Shown here one piece after another: positions 33,737 to 42,751 of a DNA stretch of 64,000 nt. Below the pieces are notes generated by a model. That model did no database searches and had not been told where the DNA came from. It saw only the letters and a list, made by a program, of their open reading frames with translations. A program made the position numbers and the translations under genes. This DNA comes from Pseudorhodoferax sp032153935 (GTDB lineage: Bacteria; Pseudomonadota; Gammaproteobacteria; Burkholderiales; Burkholderiaceae_C), in the NCBI RefSeq assembly GCF_964253035.1, contig NZ_CAXUQL020000001.1:3162001-3226000 (forward strand), given 5' to 3'. Within the stretch, counting starts at the first letter, position 1. Each line of letters opens with the position of its first letter.

Positions 33737-35164
33737 TCAAGCCCGTGGCGTGAGACGCAGGGAGATCAACCCGCACAGCAGTGCGAGCCCCGAGGCGGCC
33801 AGGAACGCCGCATGGCTGCCCGCCAGCAGTGCGGCCTGCGGTCCAGCGGACTCCGGCTGGGCCTGCACGACGGAATGCAGCAGGGTGGCGAGCGCCGCCA
33901 CGCCCAGGGCCCCGCCCAGTTGCCGCGCCGTGTTGGCCAGGCCCGAGGCCATGCCGGCATCGTGGACCGGGACGCCGGCGCTCACCGCGTGCGTGGCTGC
34001 CAGGATCACCATGCCGAGGCCGGCACCCGTGGCCAGCGTGGGGCCGAGCACGTCCACCCAGAACGCCGGCTGCGGTGGCATCTGTGCCAGCCATGCCAGA
34101 CCTGCCGCGGCCACCAACGCACCCCACAGCGGCAGCCGCCGGGATGCACCAGCACCGATGGAGCGCGTGAACAGCAGGCGCACTGCCGCCAATGCGACGC
34201 CCATGGGCAGCATCGCCAGGCCGGTCTCGCGGGGGCTGTAGCCGGCGCCCTGCTGCAGGGTGCTGGAGATCAGGTAGATCGACGCCGCCAGCAACCCGCC
34301 CAGGCACAGCATCAGCAGGTTGCCGGCGGCCAGGCCGGGTACCTGGAAGATGGCCAGCCGCACCAGCGGCTGTTCGCTGCGGCGTTCCGCGCGCAAGAAC
34401 AGCAGGAAGGCGCCAAGTGCCAGCACCAGGGCGCCCAGCACCGCAGGCGAGCCCCAGCCCTGGGTCGTGGACTGCGTGATGCCGTAGACCAGCGCCGCGC
34501 TGCCCAGCGTGGACAGCAGCGCACCGGGCAGGTCCAGCGCCGGGCGCGTGGCCTGGGCGCGCGGCGGCAGCAGGCTGCAGGCGACGCCTGCGCTCAGCAA
34601 CAGGCCGATCGGCACGTTCACGAACATCACCCAGCGCCAGCCCGCGCCTTCGGTCAGCATGCCGCCGATCACCACGCCCAGCGCGAAACCGGCCGAGTTC
34701 AGCGCGGCCCACCAGGACAGCGCGCTGGCGCGCGCCTGCTTGTCGTGGTGCGTGGCGGCCATGACCAGTGTCATGGAGGAGGTGGCCAGGACGGCGGCAC
34801 CCAGGCCCTGCGCCGCACGGGCGGCCAGCAGCAGGCCGGCATCGCGGGCCAGGCCGCCTGCCAGGCTGGCGATGGTGAACAGGACCAGCCCGGCCTGCAG
34901 CACCGGCCGCCGGCCGTAGAGATCGCCCGCCCGGGCCGCCAGCAGCATGCAGCCGCCGAAGCTCAGCAGGTAGGCGTCGATGACCCACTGCTGGGCCTCG
35001 GGCGACAAGTGCAGGTCGCGCTGCATGGCGGGCAGGGCCACGTTCACGATGGATCCGTCCATGACGACCATGAACGAGGCGAGGCAGGCGATGGCAACGA
35101 CCAGCCAGGGTGGCAGGTTTGCGCGCAGCAGGGGCGCGGGTGGGGACAGTGCGGCGGTACGCAT
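33737..35164 (-). CDS. DHA2 (EmrB/QacA) family MFS efflux transporter
   Basis: This 475-residue transporter has about fourteen membrane segments. It starts with the DHA2 signature (LASFMVVMDGSIVNVALPAMQRDL), followed by motif A (ARAGDLYGRRPVL) and motif C-like ALNSAGFALGVVIGG. It probably exports drugs or toxic organics using proton motive force. GGAG lies five bases before the ATG. It is divergent from the AraC-family gene at 35255, a usual arrangement for a pump and its regulator, and the intergenic dyad is described separately. Confidence 0.92.
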   Translation of the reverse strand: MRTAALSPPAPLLRANLPPWLVVAIACLASFMVVMDGSIVNVALPAMQRDLHLSPEAQQWVIDAYLLSFGGCMLLAARAGDLYGRRPVLQAGLVLFTIASLAGGLARDAGLLLAARAAQGLGAAVLATSSMTLVMAATHHDKQARASALSWWAALNSAGFALGVVIGGMLTEGAGWRWVMFVNVPIGLLLSAGVACSLLPPRAQATRPALDLPGALLSTLGSAALVYGITQSTTQGWGSPAVLGALVLALGAFLLFLRAERRSEQPLVRLAIFQVPGLAAGNLLMLCLGGLLAASIYLISSTLQQGAGYSPRETGLAMLPMGVALAAVRLLFTRSIGAGASRRLPLWGALVAAAGLAWLAQMPPQPAFWVDVLGPTLATGAGLGMVILAATHAVSAGVPVHDAGMASGLANTARQLGGALGVAALATLLHSVVQAQPESAGPQAALLAGSHAAFLAASGLALLCGLISLRLTPRA

Positions 35165-35223
35165 GGGGACTCCAGTGGTTCGGAGTGGCCAGTGTGGTGC
35201 CCCGGGCACGTAAGCTGATAACG

Positions 35224-35242
35224 TTGTTTGGACATTCAACAA
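35224..35242. promoter_or_regulatory. Dyad between DHA2 pump and AraC regulator
   Basis: TTGTT and AACAA arms with nine bases between them lie in the 90-base divergent promoter region, a plausible operator for the adjacent AraC-type protein. Confidence 0.4.
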
Positions 35243-35254
35243 TGAAATCCAGCC

Positions 35255-36109
35255 ATGTCCGCCGTGCCACCCGATGTCGCCTCTGCCGCCCCTGCCGTGT
35301 CGCCCAACATGGCGCTGCTCGAGATCAGCGAGCGGGCCGACGGCCCGCCGCTGGTCGCGGTCCGGGGCAGCGCGCAGACCGGCAGCGAGTTCGAGCTGGG
35401 CACACGCGAGACTGGCTGGCACCAGCATCTGCGCGGCCAGGTCTTCTGCATCGAGAACGGCCTGGTGCATGTGCGCACGCCGCAGGGGTCCTGGTTGCTG
35501 CCGCCGCACCGGGCGGGCTGGGTGCCGCCCGGCGTACCGCACATGGCCAGCATCAGCGGGGTGATGAGCGGCTGGAATGTGCTCGTGGCGCCTTCGGCCG
35601 CGCGTTCGCTGCCGAAGGCGCCTTGCGTGGTGGGGGTCAGCGAGCTGATGCGCTGCCTGGTGCGCCGCGCGGTGCAATGGGGCGGCCAGGACAGGCTGTC
35701 GCCGGCGCAGCGGCGCCTGGGTGCCGTGCTGCTGGACGAGCTGCGCACGGCGCCGCACGAGCCCTTGCACTTGCCCATGCCGCAGGACCGGCGCCTGGTC
35801 CGCATCGCCCACGCCGTGCTGCAGGCGCCGGGCGACGCGCGCACGCTCGACGAATGGGGCGCCTGGGCAGGGCTGTCGCCGCGCAGCCTGTCGCGGCTGT
35901 GCCAGGCCGAACTGGGCATGGGCTTCGCACAGTGGCGCCAGCAGGCGGGCCTGGTCCATGCGCTGGAAGCCCTGGCCCGGGGCGAGCCGGTCGCGCAGGT
36001 CTCCGATGCGCTGGGCTATGCCACGCCGAGCAACTTCATCGCCATGTTCCGGCGGGCCTTCGGGGAATCGCCGGGGCGCTACTTCGCCAGGCGCGGCTCG
36101 CCAGCCTGA
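35255..36109 (+). CDS. AraC family transcriptional regulator, NimR-like
   Basis: This 284-residue regulator has an N-terminal cupin-like sensing half (TGWHQHLRGQVFCIENGLVHV, PHRAGWVPPGVPH) and a C-terminal AraC double helix-turn-helix (about 180-280; LDEWGAWAGLSPRSLSRLCQAELGMGF, VAQVSDALGYATPSNFIAMFRRAFGESPGRY). The layout resembles NimR-type repressors that control a divergent efflux pump. The likely target is the DHA2 gene on the other side of the 90-base spacer. Confidence 0.9.
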   Translation: MSAVPPDVASAAPAVSPNMALLEISERADGPPLVAVRGSAQTGSEFELGTRETGWHQHLRGQVFCIENGLVHVRTPQGSWLLPPHRAGWVPPGVPHMASISGVMSGWNVLVAPSAARSLPKAPCVVGVSELMRCLVRRAVQWGGQDRLSPAQRRLGAVLLDELRTAPHEPLHLPMPQDRRLVRIAHAVLQAPGDARTLDEWGAWAGLSPRSLSRLCQAELGMGFAQWRQQAGLVHALEALARGEPVAQVSDALGYATPSNFIAMFRRAFGESPGRYFARRGSPA

Positions 36110-36184
36110 TGCACGCCTCGCCTCAGGAGGCCTGTGGGCACTGCGTTCGGCATTGCGCCGTGTCGGCGGTCGCGTGCCGTCCTC

Positions 36185-37516
36185 TCAGCGCCCTTCCGCG
36201 GCCACCCGCCACACGGCGTTGCCCACGTCATCGGCCACGAGCAACCCCCCGCGCTGGTCCAACGCCACCCCCACGGGCCGCCCCAGCGCCTTGCCGTCCT
36301 CGCTCAGGAAGCCGGTCAGCACGTCGCGCGGCAGCCCCTGCGGCTTGCCATCCACGAAGGACACGAACACCACCTTGTAGCCGCTGGGCGGCTTGCGGTT
36401 CCACGAGCCGTGGTTGCCGATGAAGGCGCCGGTGCCGAACTTGCCGCCCAGCGCCTGGCTGTCGCCGATCGCCAGCCCCAGCGGCGCCACGTGCGCGCCC
36501 AGCGCGTAGTCGGGCACGCGGGCCTTGGCCACCATGTCGGGCCGCGGCGGCTGCACGCGGTCGTCCACGTGCTGGCCGAAGTAGCTCCAGGGCCAGCCGT
36601 AGAAGGCGCCGTCCTCGACCGCTGTCAGGTAGTCGGGCACGAGGTCGTTGCCGAGTTCGTCGCGCTCGTTGACCACGGTCCACAGCCTGCCGCCGTGCCA
36701 GGCCAGGCCGTTCGGGTTGCGCAGGCCCGAGGCGTAGACGCGGTGCTGGCCGGTCTGCGCGTCGACTTCCCAGATGGCGGCCCGGCCTTGCTCGTTCTCC
36801 AGGCCGTTCTCGCCGATGTTGCTGTTGGAGCCCACCGTCACGTACAGCTTGCTGCCGTCGGCACTGGCGATCAGGTTCTTGGTCCAGTGGTGGTTGATCT
36901 TCGACGGCAGATCCACGAGCTTGGTCGGCTGCGCCGTGATCTGCGTCTGGCCGCTCTGGTAGGGCACGCTCACCACCGCATCCGCATTGGCGATGAACAG
37001 CGTCTGGCCCACCAGCACCATGCCGAACGGTGAGGTCAGGCCCTGCAGCAGCACGCTGCGCACCTCGGCCACGCCGTCGCCGTCGGCATCGCGCAGCAGC
37101 GTGATGCGGTCGGCGCTCGGCACGGCGGCGCCGGCACGCTTCATGAACAGGCCCTGCACCCAGCCGCGGATGGATGGCTTCTTGCCTTCGCCAGCGTTGG
37201 CCGGCTTGTTGCTCTCGGCCACCAGCACGTCGCCGTTGGGCAAGGTGGTGATCCAGCGTGGATGGTCCAGGCCGCGCGCGAAGGCGGTGACCGACATGCC
37301 CGGTGCCGGCTTGGGCATGGCGTCGGCGGGCCAGCCCTGCACGGGCGCGACCTTCACGGTGGGGAACAGGCTGGTGCTGGGCGCGGGCAGCTGCGGCGCC
37401 GAGCCGGCCACGCCGGTCTCCGGCAGCCGCGAGGTCTCGCCACAACCGGCGAGCAAGGCCAGGGCGGTGATCGCACAGAAGGCGGGAAGGCGAGGGCGCG
37501 GATGCGGGGCGGGCAT
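36185..37516 (-). CDS. PQQ-type sugar/sorbosone dehydrogenase lipoprotein
   Basis: This 443-residue exported protein has a lipobox (ITALALLAGCGETS). A six-bladed propeller of the soluble glucose/sorbosone dehydrogenase family follows, with GLDHPRWITTLPNGDVLVAESN, the long HHWTKNLIASADGSKLYVTVGSNSN segment, YASGLRNPNGLAWH and FYGWPWSYFG. Members of this family bind PQQ or have lost it; key residues could not be verified. It could be another user of imported PQQ. A hairpin separates it from the hybrid kinase gene upstream. Confidence 0.87.
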   Translation of the reverse strand: MPAPHPRPRLPAFCAITALALLAGCGETSRLPETGVAGSAPQLPAPSTSLFPTVKVAPVQGWPADAMPKPAPGMSVTAFARGLDHPRWITTLPNGDVLVAESNKPANAGEGKKPSIRGWVQGLFMKRAGAAVPSADRITLLRDADGDGVAEVRSVLLQGLTSPFGMVLVGQTLFIANADAVVSVPYQSGQTQITAQPTKLVDLPSKINHHWTKNLIASADGSKLYVTVGSNSNIGENGLENEQGRAAIWEVDAQTGQHRVYASGLRNPNGLAWHGGRLWTVVNERDELGNDLVPDYLTAVEDGAFYGWPWSYFGQHVDDRVQPPRPDMVAKARVPDYALGAHVAPLGLAIGDSQALGGKFGTGAFIGNHGSWNRKPPSGYKVVFVSFVDGKPQGLPRDVLTGFLSEDGKALGRPVGVALDQRGGLLVADDVGNAVWRVAAEGR

Positions 37517-37558
37517 GGGGGAGATCCTGTCGAGAAGAGTGGCACTCCCGCCAGCTTG

Positions 37559-37589
37559 ACACCGGCGGGCCCGCAACGGCTGCCGGTGT
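37559..37589 (-). terminator. Hairpin after hybrid kinase gene
   Basis: 8-bp arms (ACACCGGC and GCCGGTGT) enclose a 15-base GC-rich loop that can pair further. It lies downstream of the stressosome/kinase operon on the minus strand. No T-run. Confidence 0.45.
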
Positions 37590-37629
37590 GCAGGCCCGCG
37601 CCATGTAGTCCGCGACGCGGACTGGCGGT

Positions 37630-39249
37630 TCAGCCCAGCAGGCGGCGGATGGTGTTGAGCAGCAGCTGCGGCTCGAACGGCTTGGCCACGTGCGCGTCGA
37701 AGCCGGCGTCCAGCGCCATGGCGCGGTCGTCGGGCCGGCCGAAAGCGGTCAGCGCGATGGCCGGCAGCCGCGTCAGCCCATCGTCCTGCTCCTGCGCGCG
37801 CCAATGGCGGATCAGCGCGTAGCCGTCCTTGCCGGGCAGGCCGATGTCGCTGAGCAGCAGGTCGGGCCGCTGGGCCTGCAGCGCCGCCAGGCCCATGTCG
37901 TGGTCGCCCGCGATGCGCACCTGGGCACCGCGGTCCTCCAGGATGTGGCCCAGCATCTCGGCCGCGTCGCGGTCGTCCTCCACCACCAGCACCTGGCGGC
38001 CGCTCAGGCCGGCCAGTGCGGCATCGTCCAGCACGCCGGGCTGGGTGTCGGGCGTGGGACTGCCATCGGCCCCGCCGGGCTGCAACGGCAGCCACACGCG
38101 CGCCGTGGTGCCGGCGTCCAGGCCCGGGCTGCTCAGTTCCACGCCGCCCCCGTGCAGCTCGGCCAGGTGCTTGACGATGGACAGGCCCAGCCCCAGGCCG
38201 CCGCTGGCACGCTTGCCGGGTGCCTCGCTCTGCGTGAACTTCTCGAACACGCGGTCGAGGAAGGCCGGGGCGATGCCCTTGCCGTGGTCCGTCACCGTGA
38301 GTTCCAGCAGTCCCGCATCGCTGGTCAGCCCCACGCGCACGGTGCCGCCCGGGTGGGAGAACTTGATCGCGTTGTTGAAGATGTTCCAGAAGATCTGCTG
38401 GAAGCGCGCGGGGTCCAGCAGCATCGGGCCGGTCGGCCGCAGGTCCAGCTCCAGGCGCAGTTCGCGGCTGCTCAGCTGCTGGTGCATCGCATCGATGGAG
38501 GACCGCACCAGCGCGACCGGATCGGCCGTTTCGCGCTGCAGCGTGAGCTTGCCGGAGTTGATGCGCGACACGTCCAGGATGTCCGAGATGATGCGTGCCT
38601 GGGTCTGCGCGTTGCGGCGGATGGCGTCCAGGCCCTTGGCGATGTCCGGCGCCTGCGGCTTGCGCAGCAGCACGTGCACGTTCATGAGGATGGCATTGAG
38701 CGGGTTGCGCAGCTCGTGCGAGAGCACGGCGACGAAATCGTCCTTGGTGCGGCTGTGGCGCTCGGCATTGGCGCGCGCGGCCTGCTCGCGTTCCAGCAGC
38801 AGCTGCTTGTAGCGCTGCTCGCTCACGCGCAGCTGCTCCTCGGCGATGCGCGCGCGGATCAACGCCTGCAGCGTGGCCACCAGGATGGGGGGCTCGACCG
38901 GGTGCTCCAGGTAGGCGTCGGCGCCGGAGTTCAGGCCGGCCACCTTGTCCGAACTCTCGATGTAGGTGGCCGACAGGTGCAGCACGGGCAATACCACGGT
39001 CTCGGGCAGTTCGCGCAGCATGCGGCAGACCGTGAAGCCGTCCATGTCGGGCAGATGCACGTCCAGCACCACGGCCGAGATGCCGCCGGCGCGGGCGCGG
39101 TCCAGCCCTTCGGCACCGGTCACGGCCTCCAGCGTCTGGAAGCCGGCCGCATGCAGGATGCGGCAGGTGGAATAGCGGGTGGCGGGGCTGTCGTCCACCA
39201 CCAGCACGGTGTGCTGCGAGCGGTCGATGGTGGTGCTGACCTTGTGCAT
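37630..39249 (-). CDS. Hybrid histidine kinase (REC-HisKA-HATPase-REC)
   Basis: This 539-residue cytoplasmic hybrid kinase has an N-terminal receiver (VLVVDDS, phosphoacceptor Asp63), a short coiled coil and HisKA with His178 (LSHELRNP). The HATPase has NIFNNAIKFSHPGG, DHGKGI and GLGLGLSIVKHLAELHGG, and a C-terminal receiver has Asp468 (LLLSDIGLPG). It has no membrane segment or own sensor domain, so its input must come from partners. It is the last gene of the rsbRST operon, 12 bases after the preceding kinase, and is likely to connect the stressosome to phosphorelay output. Confidence 0.93.
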   Translation of the reverse strand: MHKVSTTIDRSQHTVLVVDDSPATRYSTCRILHAAGFQTLEAVTGAEGLDRARAGGISAVVLDVHLPDMDGFTVCRMLRELPETVVLPVLHLSATYIESSDKVAGLNSGADAYLEHPVEPPILVATLQALIRARIAEEQLRVSEQRYKQLLLEREQAARANAERHSRTKDDFVAVLSHELRNPLNAILMNVHVLLRKPQAPDIAKGLDAIRRNAQTQARIISDILDVSRINSGKLTLQRETADPVALVRSSIDAMHQQLSSRELRLELDLRPTGPMLLDPARFQQIFWNIFNNAIKFSHPGGTVRVGLTSDAGLLELTVTDHGKGIAPAFLDRVFEKFTQSEAPGKRASGGLGLGLSIVKHLAELHGGGVELSSPGLDAGTTARVWLPLQPGGADGSPTPDTQPGVLDDAALAGLSGRQVLVVEDDRDAAEMLGHILEDRGAQVRIAGDHDMGLAALQAQRPDLLLSDIGLPGKDGYALIRHWRAQEQDDGLTRLPAIALTAFGRPDDRAMALDAGFDAHVAKPFEPQLLLNTIRRLLG

Positions 39250-39261
39250 GCCGCGGCTCCT

Positions 39262-40131
39262 TCAGGAAGAGGTGGCGTCACCCACGGGCGCACCGCGCAG
39301 AGGGATGCGCACATGGAAGGTGGAGCCCTGGTCCGGCACGCTGTGCATGCCCACGCTGCCGCCCAGCAGCTCGGCCAGCCGCTTGGACAGCGACAAGCCG
39401 AGGCCGGTGCCGCGCAGGCTCTTCTGGATCGGCGAGTCGATCTGCGAGAAGTCCTGGAAGATCGCGCCGTGGTATTCGCTCGCAATGCCGATGCCGGTGT
39501 CGGCCACGGCGAAGCGCACCCAGTCCTCCCCGTCCTCGGACACGCGCAGCGCCGACACGCGCACCTCGCCGCGCTGCGTGAACTTGAGCGCGTTGCTGAT
39601 GTAGTTGCGCAGGATCTGCGCGAGCTTGCGGTCGTCGCTGAAGACCTGGGGCACGTCGATCGGGTCCTCGAAGATCAGCGACACCTGCGGGTTGGTCAGC
39701 ACCGGCTTGAACATGCCGCGCAGTGCCGCGAACAGGTCCACCATGTCGAACCAGCCCGGCGACACGTCGATGCGGCCGGCCTCCACCTTGGCCAGGTCCA
39801 GCAGGTCGTTGACGATCTCGGAGAACTCCAGCGCGTTCTGGTGGATGAACTGCACCTGGCGTTCCTGCTCGGCCGTGAGCGGGCCGTCCAGCCGGTCCAG
39901 CAGCAGCCGCGTCATGCTCTGGATGGCACCCAGCGGCGTGCGGAACTCGTGGCTCATGTAGGCCAGGAAGCGGCTCTTGAGTTCGTTCGCGTGGCGCAGC
40001 TCGGCGGCCTGGGTGTCCAGCTCGGCGTACAGCGCCAGCACGCCGCGGTTGGTCTCTTCGAGTTCCTCGGACAGCTGCGCCACCTGCGCCTGCGCGGCGG
40101 CCAGCTGCTCGGCCAGTGCGGGCTCATCCAT
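39262..40131 (-). CDS. Cytoplasmic histidine kinase of stressosome operon
   Basis: This 289-residue kinase has an N-terminal coiled coil (residues 1-50, EQLAAAQAQVAQLSEEL), HisKA with His61 (MSHEFRTPLGAI), and a HATPase with NYISNALKFTQRG, DTGIGI and GTGLGLSLSKRLAELLGG. It has no sensor or membrane part. AAGGAG lies six bases before the ATG. The start overlaps the end of the upstream RsbT/RsbX-fusion gene by 8 bases. In other rsbRST modules a kinase of this type is also found downstream. Confidence 0.92.
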   Translation of the reverse strand: MDEPALAEQLAAAQAQVAQLSEELEETNRGVLALYAELDTQAAELRHANELKSRFLAYMSHEFRTPLGAIQSMTRLLLDRLDGPLTAEQERQVQFIHQNALEFSEIVNDLLDLAKVEAGRIDVSPGWFDMVDLFAALRGMFKPVLTNPQVSLIFEDPIDVPQVFSDDRKLAQILRNYISNALKFTQRGEVRVSALRVSEDGEDWVRFAVADTGIGIASEYHGAIFQDFSQIDSPIQKSLRGTGLGLSLSKRLAELLGGSVGMHSVPDQGSTFHVRIPLRGAPVGDATSS

Positions 40132-41140
40132 GGATGCTCCTTTGCAGCACGAAGACGGTGGCGTCGTCGCGGCCGCGCAGGTTGCCGCGCACCAGCCAGG
40201 CGGCCAGCAGGGCGGGGTCGCGTGCCACCAGGGGCGCCAGCGGCTCGGCCTGCCAGCGGCTCTGCAGCCCGTCGCTGTGCAGCACGGCCACCGCATGCGG
40301 CGGCCACGCGGTCTGCACCGGCTCGAAGCGGCGCACCTGCACACCCAGCGTGCCGTGCTGCGGTGCCAGGCTCTTGCTGTGCGTGCCCGAGACCAGCCGC
40401 GTGGCGATGTTGCCGGCCCCGGCCAGCCGCAGGCTGGCCGGCTCCAGCAGGGCCAGCGAGCCGGCGGCACCGCGCGTGATGCGCAGCGCCGCATGCATGC
40501 GGTCCAGCTGTTCTGCCAACGGCGCGAACGGCGCCCGCGTGAATTGCGCCACCGCGGCCTGCGAAGCCGCGGCCGCCTGCGGGCCATGCCCCAGCCCGTC
40601 GGCCACCAGCACGGCCGCACGGGCGCCGTCCAGTGCCAGCGCCCAGGCATCGCCACAGGCCTGCTCGCCCGGCGCGCAAAGCATCACCGCACCCCAGCGG
40701 AAGGCCGCGGGCGGGCGCCTGTGCCCCTCGGGCCGCACGCGCGCCAGCACCACCGTGCCCACGCCCGACTCCGAATGCAGGTCGAAGTCGCTGGCCAGCC
40801 GGCGCACGGCGCCCAGGCCTGTGCCCGGCGTGCCGCCGGTGGAATAGCCATCGACCAGCGCACGCGCCGGGTCGGCAATGCCGGGGCCGTCGTCCAGGGC
40901 CAGCACCTCGACCTCGGGCTGGCCGTGCTGGCGCTGGGCGATCAGCAGCCGGCCGGCGCGCGTGTGGCGCACCAGGTTGCTGCCCAGCTCGGTGACGACC
41001 AGCGCGAGCCGGCCTGCCGTGGTGGCATCGAGCGCGAGCCGCTCCGCGAGCGCCGCGGCATGCCGGCGCGCCTCGCCGACCCGGCTGGCGTCGCCCATGG
41101 GGAACAGCACATGCGGCGTGCCGGGCAGGATCACTTCCAT
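40124..41140 (-). CDS. RsbT-like ATPase fused to RsbX/SpoIIE-like phosphatase
   Basis: This is a 338-residue fusion. Residues about 10-135 are an anti-sigma/RsbT-type HATPase (VVTELGSNLVRHT, LDDGPGIADP, GTGLGAVRRLA). Residues about 145-338 are a PP2C/SpoIIE-type phosphatase (VLVADGLGHGPQA, HSDGLQSRW, RGRDDATVFVLQ). In Bacillus, RsbT is the switch kinase and RsbX the phosphatase that resets the stressosome; here a second kinase-like domain is joined to the phosphatase. It overlaps rsbT by 10 bases and the next kinase by 8, pointing to coupled synthesis. Confidence 0.9.
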   Translation of the reverse strand: MEVILPGTPHVLFPMGDASRVGEARRHAAALAERLALDATTAGRLALVVTELGSNLVRHTRAGRLLIAQRQHGQPEVEVLALDDGPGIADPARALVDGYSTGGTPGTGLGAVRRLASDFDLHSESGVGTVVLARVRPEGHRRPPAAFRWGAVMLCAPGEQACGDAWALALDGARAAVLVADGLGHGPQAAAASQAAVAQFTRAPFAPLAEQLDRMHAALRITRGAAGSLALLEPASLRLAGAGNIATRLVSGTHSKSLAPQHGTLGVQVRRFEPVQTAWPPHAVAVLHSDGLQSRWQAEPLAPLVARDPALLAAWLVRGNLRGRDDATVFVLQRSIHG

Positions 41141-41538
41141 CGCGTCACGCTCACGCAGGTGCCCTCGCCGACCGTGGACTGGATGTCGAAATCGTGCACC
41201 AGCCGCCGGCTGCCTGACAGGCCCAGGCCCATGCCCTTGCCCGAGGTCCAGCCGTCGGTCAGCGCCTGGGCGATGTCGGGGATGCCGGGGCCCTGGTCGC
41301 GAAAACGCAGGCGCAGGCCGCGCCGCACGCCTTGCTCGACCACGTCCCAGGCCATCTCGCCGCCGCCGCCGTAGGTCACGGTGTTGCGCGAGAGTTCACT
41401 CGCGGCCGTGATCATCTTGGTCTGGTCGACCAGCGAGAAGCCCAACTGCTGCGTCAGCTTGCGCACCAGCTGGCGGCTGGCCACGATGTCGGGTTCGCTG
41501 CGCAGCGGCAGCTGTCCGCTGGGCTCAGTCGCGCTCAA
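41131..41538 (-). CDS. rsbT: Anti-sigma factor-like serine kinase RsbT
   Basis: This 135-residue HATPase of the RsbT type has the N-box AASELSRNTVTYGGGG, then RFRDQGPGIPDIAQALTDGW and GKGMGLGLSGSRRLVHDFDI. RsbT phosphorylates the STAS proteins RsbR and RsbS of the stressosome and is released to signal downstream. It overlaps rsbS by 14 bases. Length and motifs are those of functional RsbT. Confidence 0.93.
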   Translation of the reverse strand: MSATEPSGQLPLRSEPDIVASRQLVRKLTQQLGFSLVDQTKMITAASELSRNTVTYGGGGEMAWDVVEQGVRRGLRLRFRDQGPGIPDIAQALTDGWTSGKGMGLGLSGSRRLVHDFDIQSTVGEGTCVSVTRWK

Positions 41539-41902
41539 GGGATTCTCCGCGCTGGCCCTGCGCGAGCAGCTGCATGCCGCGCTTCACGTTGAGTGCCGTC
41601 TTCACGCCTTCCAGCGACAGGCCCAGCTCGACCAGCGTGATGGCCACGGCCGGCTGCATGCCGACGACCACCGTGGTGGCGTCCAGCACGCGCGCAATTC
41701 CCGAGATCGAGGCCAGCATGCGGCCGACGAAGGAGTCGACGATCTCCAGGGCGGAGATGTCGATCAGCACACCGTTGGCGCCGGTGGCCTCGATGCGGCT
41801 CGCCAGGTCGTCCTGCAGCTGCACGGCCGTCTGGTCCTCCATGTCGACCTGGATGGTGACGAGCAGCGCGCTGCCCATCTGCAGGATCGGGATGCGGTAC
41901 AT
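41525..41902 (-). CDS. rsbS: Stressosome scaffold protein RsbS
   Basis: This 125-residue single STAS-domain protein has IDISALEIVDSFVGRML, matching the RsbS phosphorylation region; Ser57 lines up with the known site Ser59 of Bacillus subtilis. RsbS co-assembles with RsbR into the stressosome core and holds RsbT until phosphorylated. It lies 12 bases after rsbR. Confidence 0.93.
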   Translation of the reverse strand: MYRIPILQMGSALLVTIQVDMEDQTAVQLQDDLASRIEATGANGVLIDISALEIVDSFVGRMLASISGIARVLDATTVVVGMQPAVAITLVELGLSLEGVKTALNVKRGMQLLAQGQRGESLERD

Positions 41903-41914
41903 GGCGAGGGCCGC

Positions 41915-42751
41915 TCAGGCGGTGCGCGCGACGGTCCAGCCGCCACGCTTGAGCGCCAGCGCCAAGGCCGCTGCCAGGCTGGCCTTGGTGGTCACGCCCT
42001 GCAGGTCCACGCCCAGGTGCACGATGGTCTGGGCGATCTGCGGCCGCACGCCGCTGATGATGCAGTCCGCACCCATCAGGCGGATGGCCGTCACCGTCTT
42101 GATCAGGTGCTGCGCGACCAGCGTGTCCACGGTCGGCACGCCGGTGATGTCGATGATGGCCAGCTCCGATTCGGTCTCGACGATCTTTTGCAGCAGGGCC
42201 TCCATGACCATCTGCGTGCGGCTGGAATCCAGCGTGCCGATCATGGGCACGGCCAGCACACCCTCCCAGAGCTTGATGACGGGCGTGGACAGCTCCAGCA
42301 GCTCCTGCTGCTGGCGCGCGATGAGCTCCTCGCGTGTGCGCTGGAATGCCGTGGCCGTCCACTGCGCCATCGCGTCGAGCTTGGTGGTCACGCTGACCAC
42401 GGCCTGCAGCAATGTCTGGCTGTCCTGGCCCAGGCGCTGTTGCAGAGCGGCAAAGATCGGCAGCTTGAGCGCCAGCAGGAAGGCGCTGGTGTCGCCCGCG
42501 CTCTGGCCCTGGGCCGCGCGCGAGGCCGACAGGGCTTCGAGCAGCCGGCGCGCGTCGGACCAGCCATCGGACCGCAGGTCGTCGGGCGCATCGCTCTGCA
42601 GGGCGTGCGCCAGCGCGTCGAACAGTTCTTCCGCCTCCTCGCGGGTGGCGGCACTGGCGCGGTTGCCGTGCGTGGCGGTGGTCCACGTCTTGAGCAGGGC
42701 GGCGCGCTCGTCCTTCAGCAGCGCGATCAGGGTGTGGTCATGGGAAGCCAT
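41915..42751 (-). CDS. rsbR: Stressosome sensor protein RsbR (RsbRD-type)
   Basis: This 278-residue protein has an N-terminal RsbRD-type helical domain (about 1-140) and a C-terminal STAS domain (about 155-275). The two threonines matching the RsbT phosphorylation sites are present: Thr173 (MIGTLDSSRTQ) and Thr210 (ITGVPTVDT). The N-terminal part is the variable sensory turret. It has no haem or flavin signature that I recognise, so the signal is unknown. It is the first gene of the six-gene operon; GAGGA precedes the ATG. Confidence 0.92.
   Translation of the reverse strand: MASHDHTLIALLKDERAALLKTWTTATHGNRASAATREEAEELFDALAHALQSDAPDDLRSDGWSDARRLLEALSASRAAQGQSAGDTSAFLLALKLPIFAALQQRLGQDSQTLLQAVVSVTTKLDAMAQWTATAFQRTREELIARQQQELLELSTPVIKLWEGVLAVPMIGTLDSSRTQMVMEALLQKIVETESELAIIDITGVPTVDTLVAQHLIKTVTAIRLMGADCIISGVRPQIAQTIVHLGVDLQGVTTKASLAAALALALKRGGWTVARTA

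Noticed and set aside
37690..40479. Open frame of 929 codons antisense to the two stressosome kinases
   Set aside because: Shadow of real genes in high-GC DNA; low-complexity product with no ribosome site.
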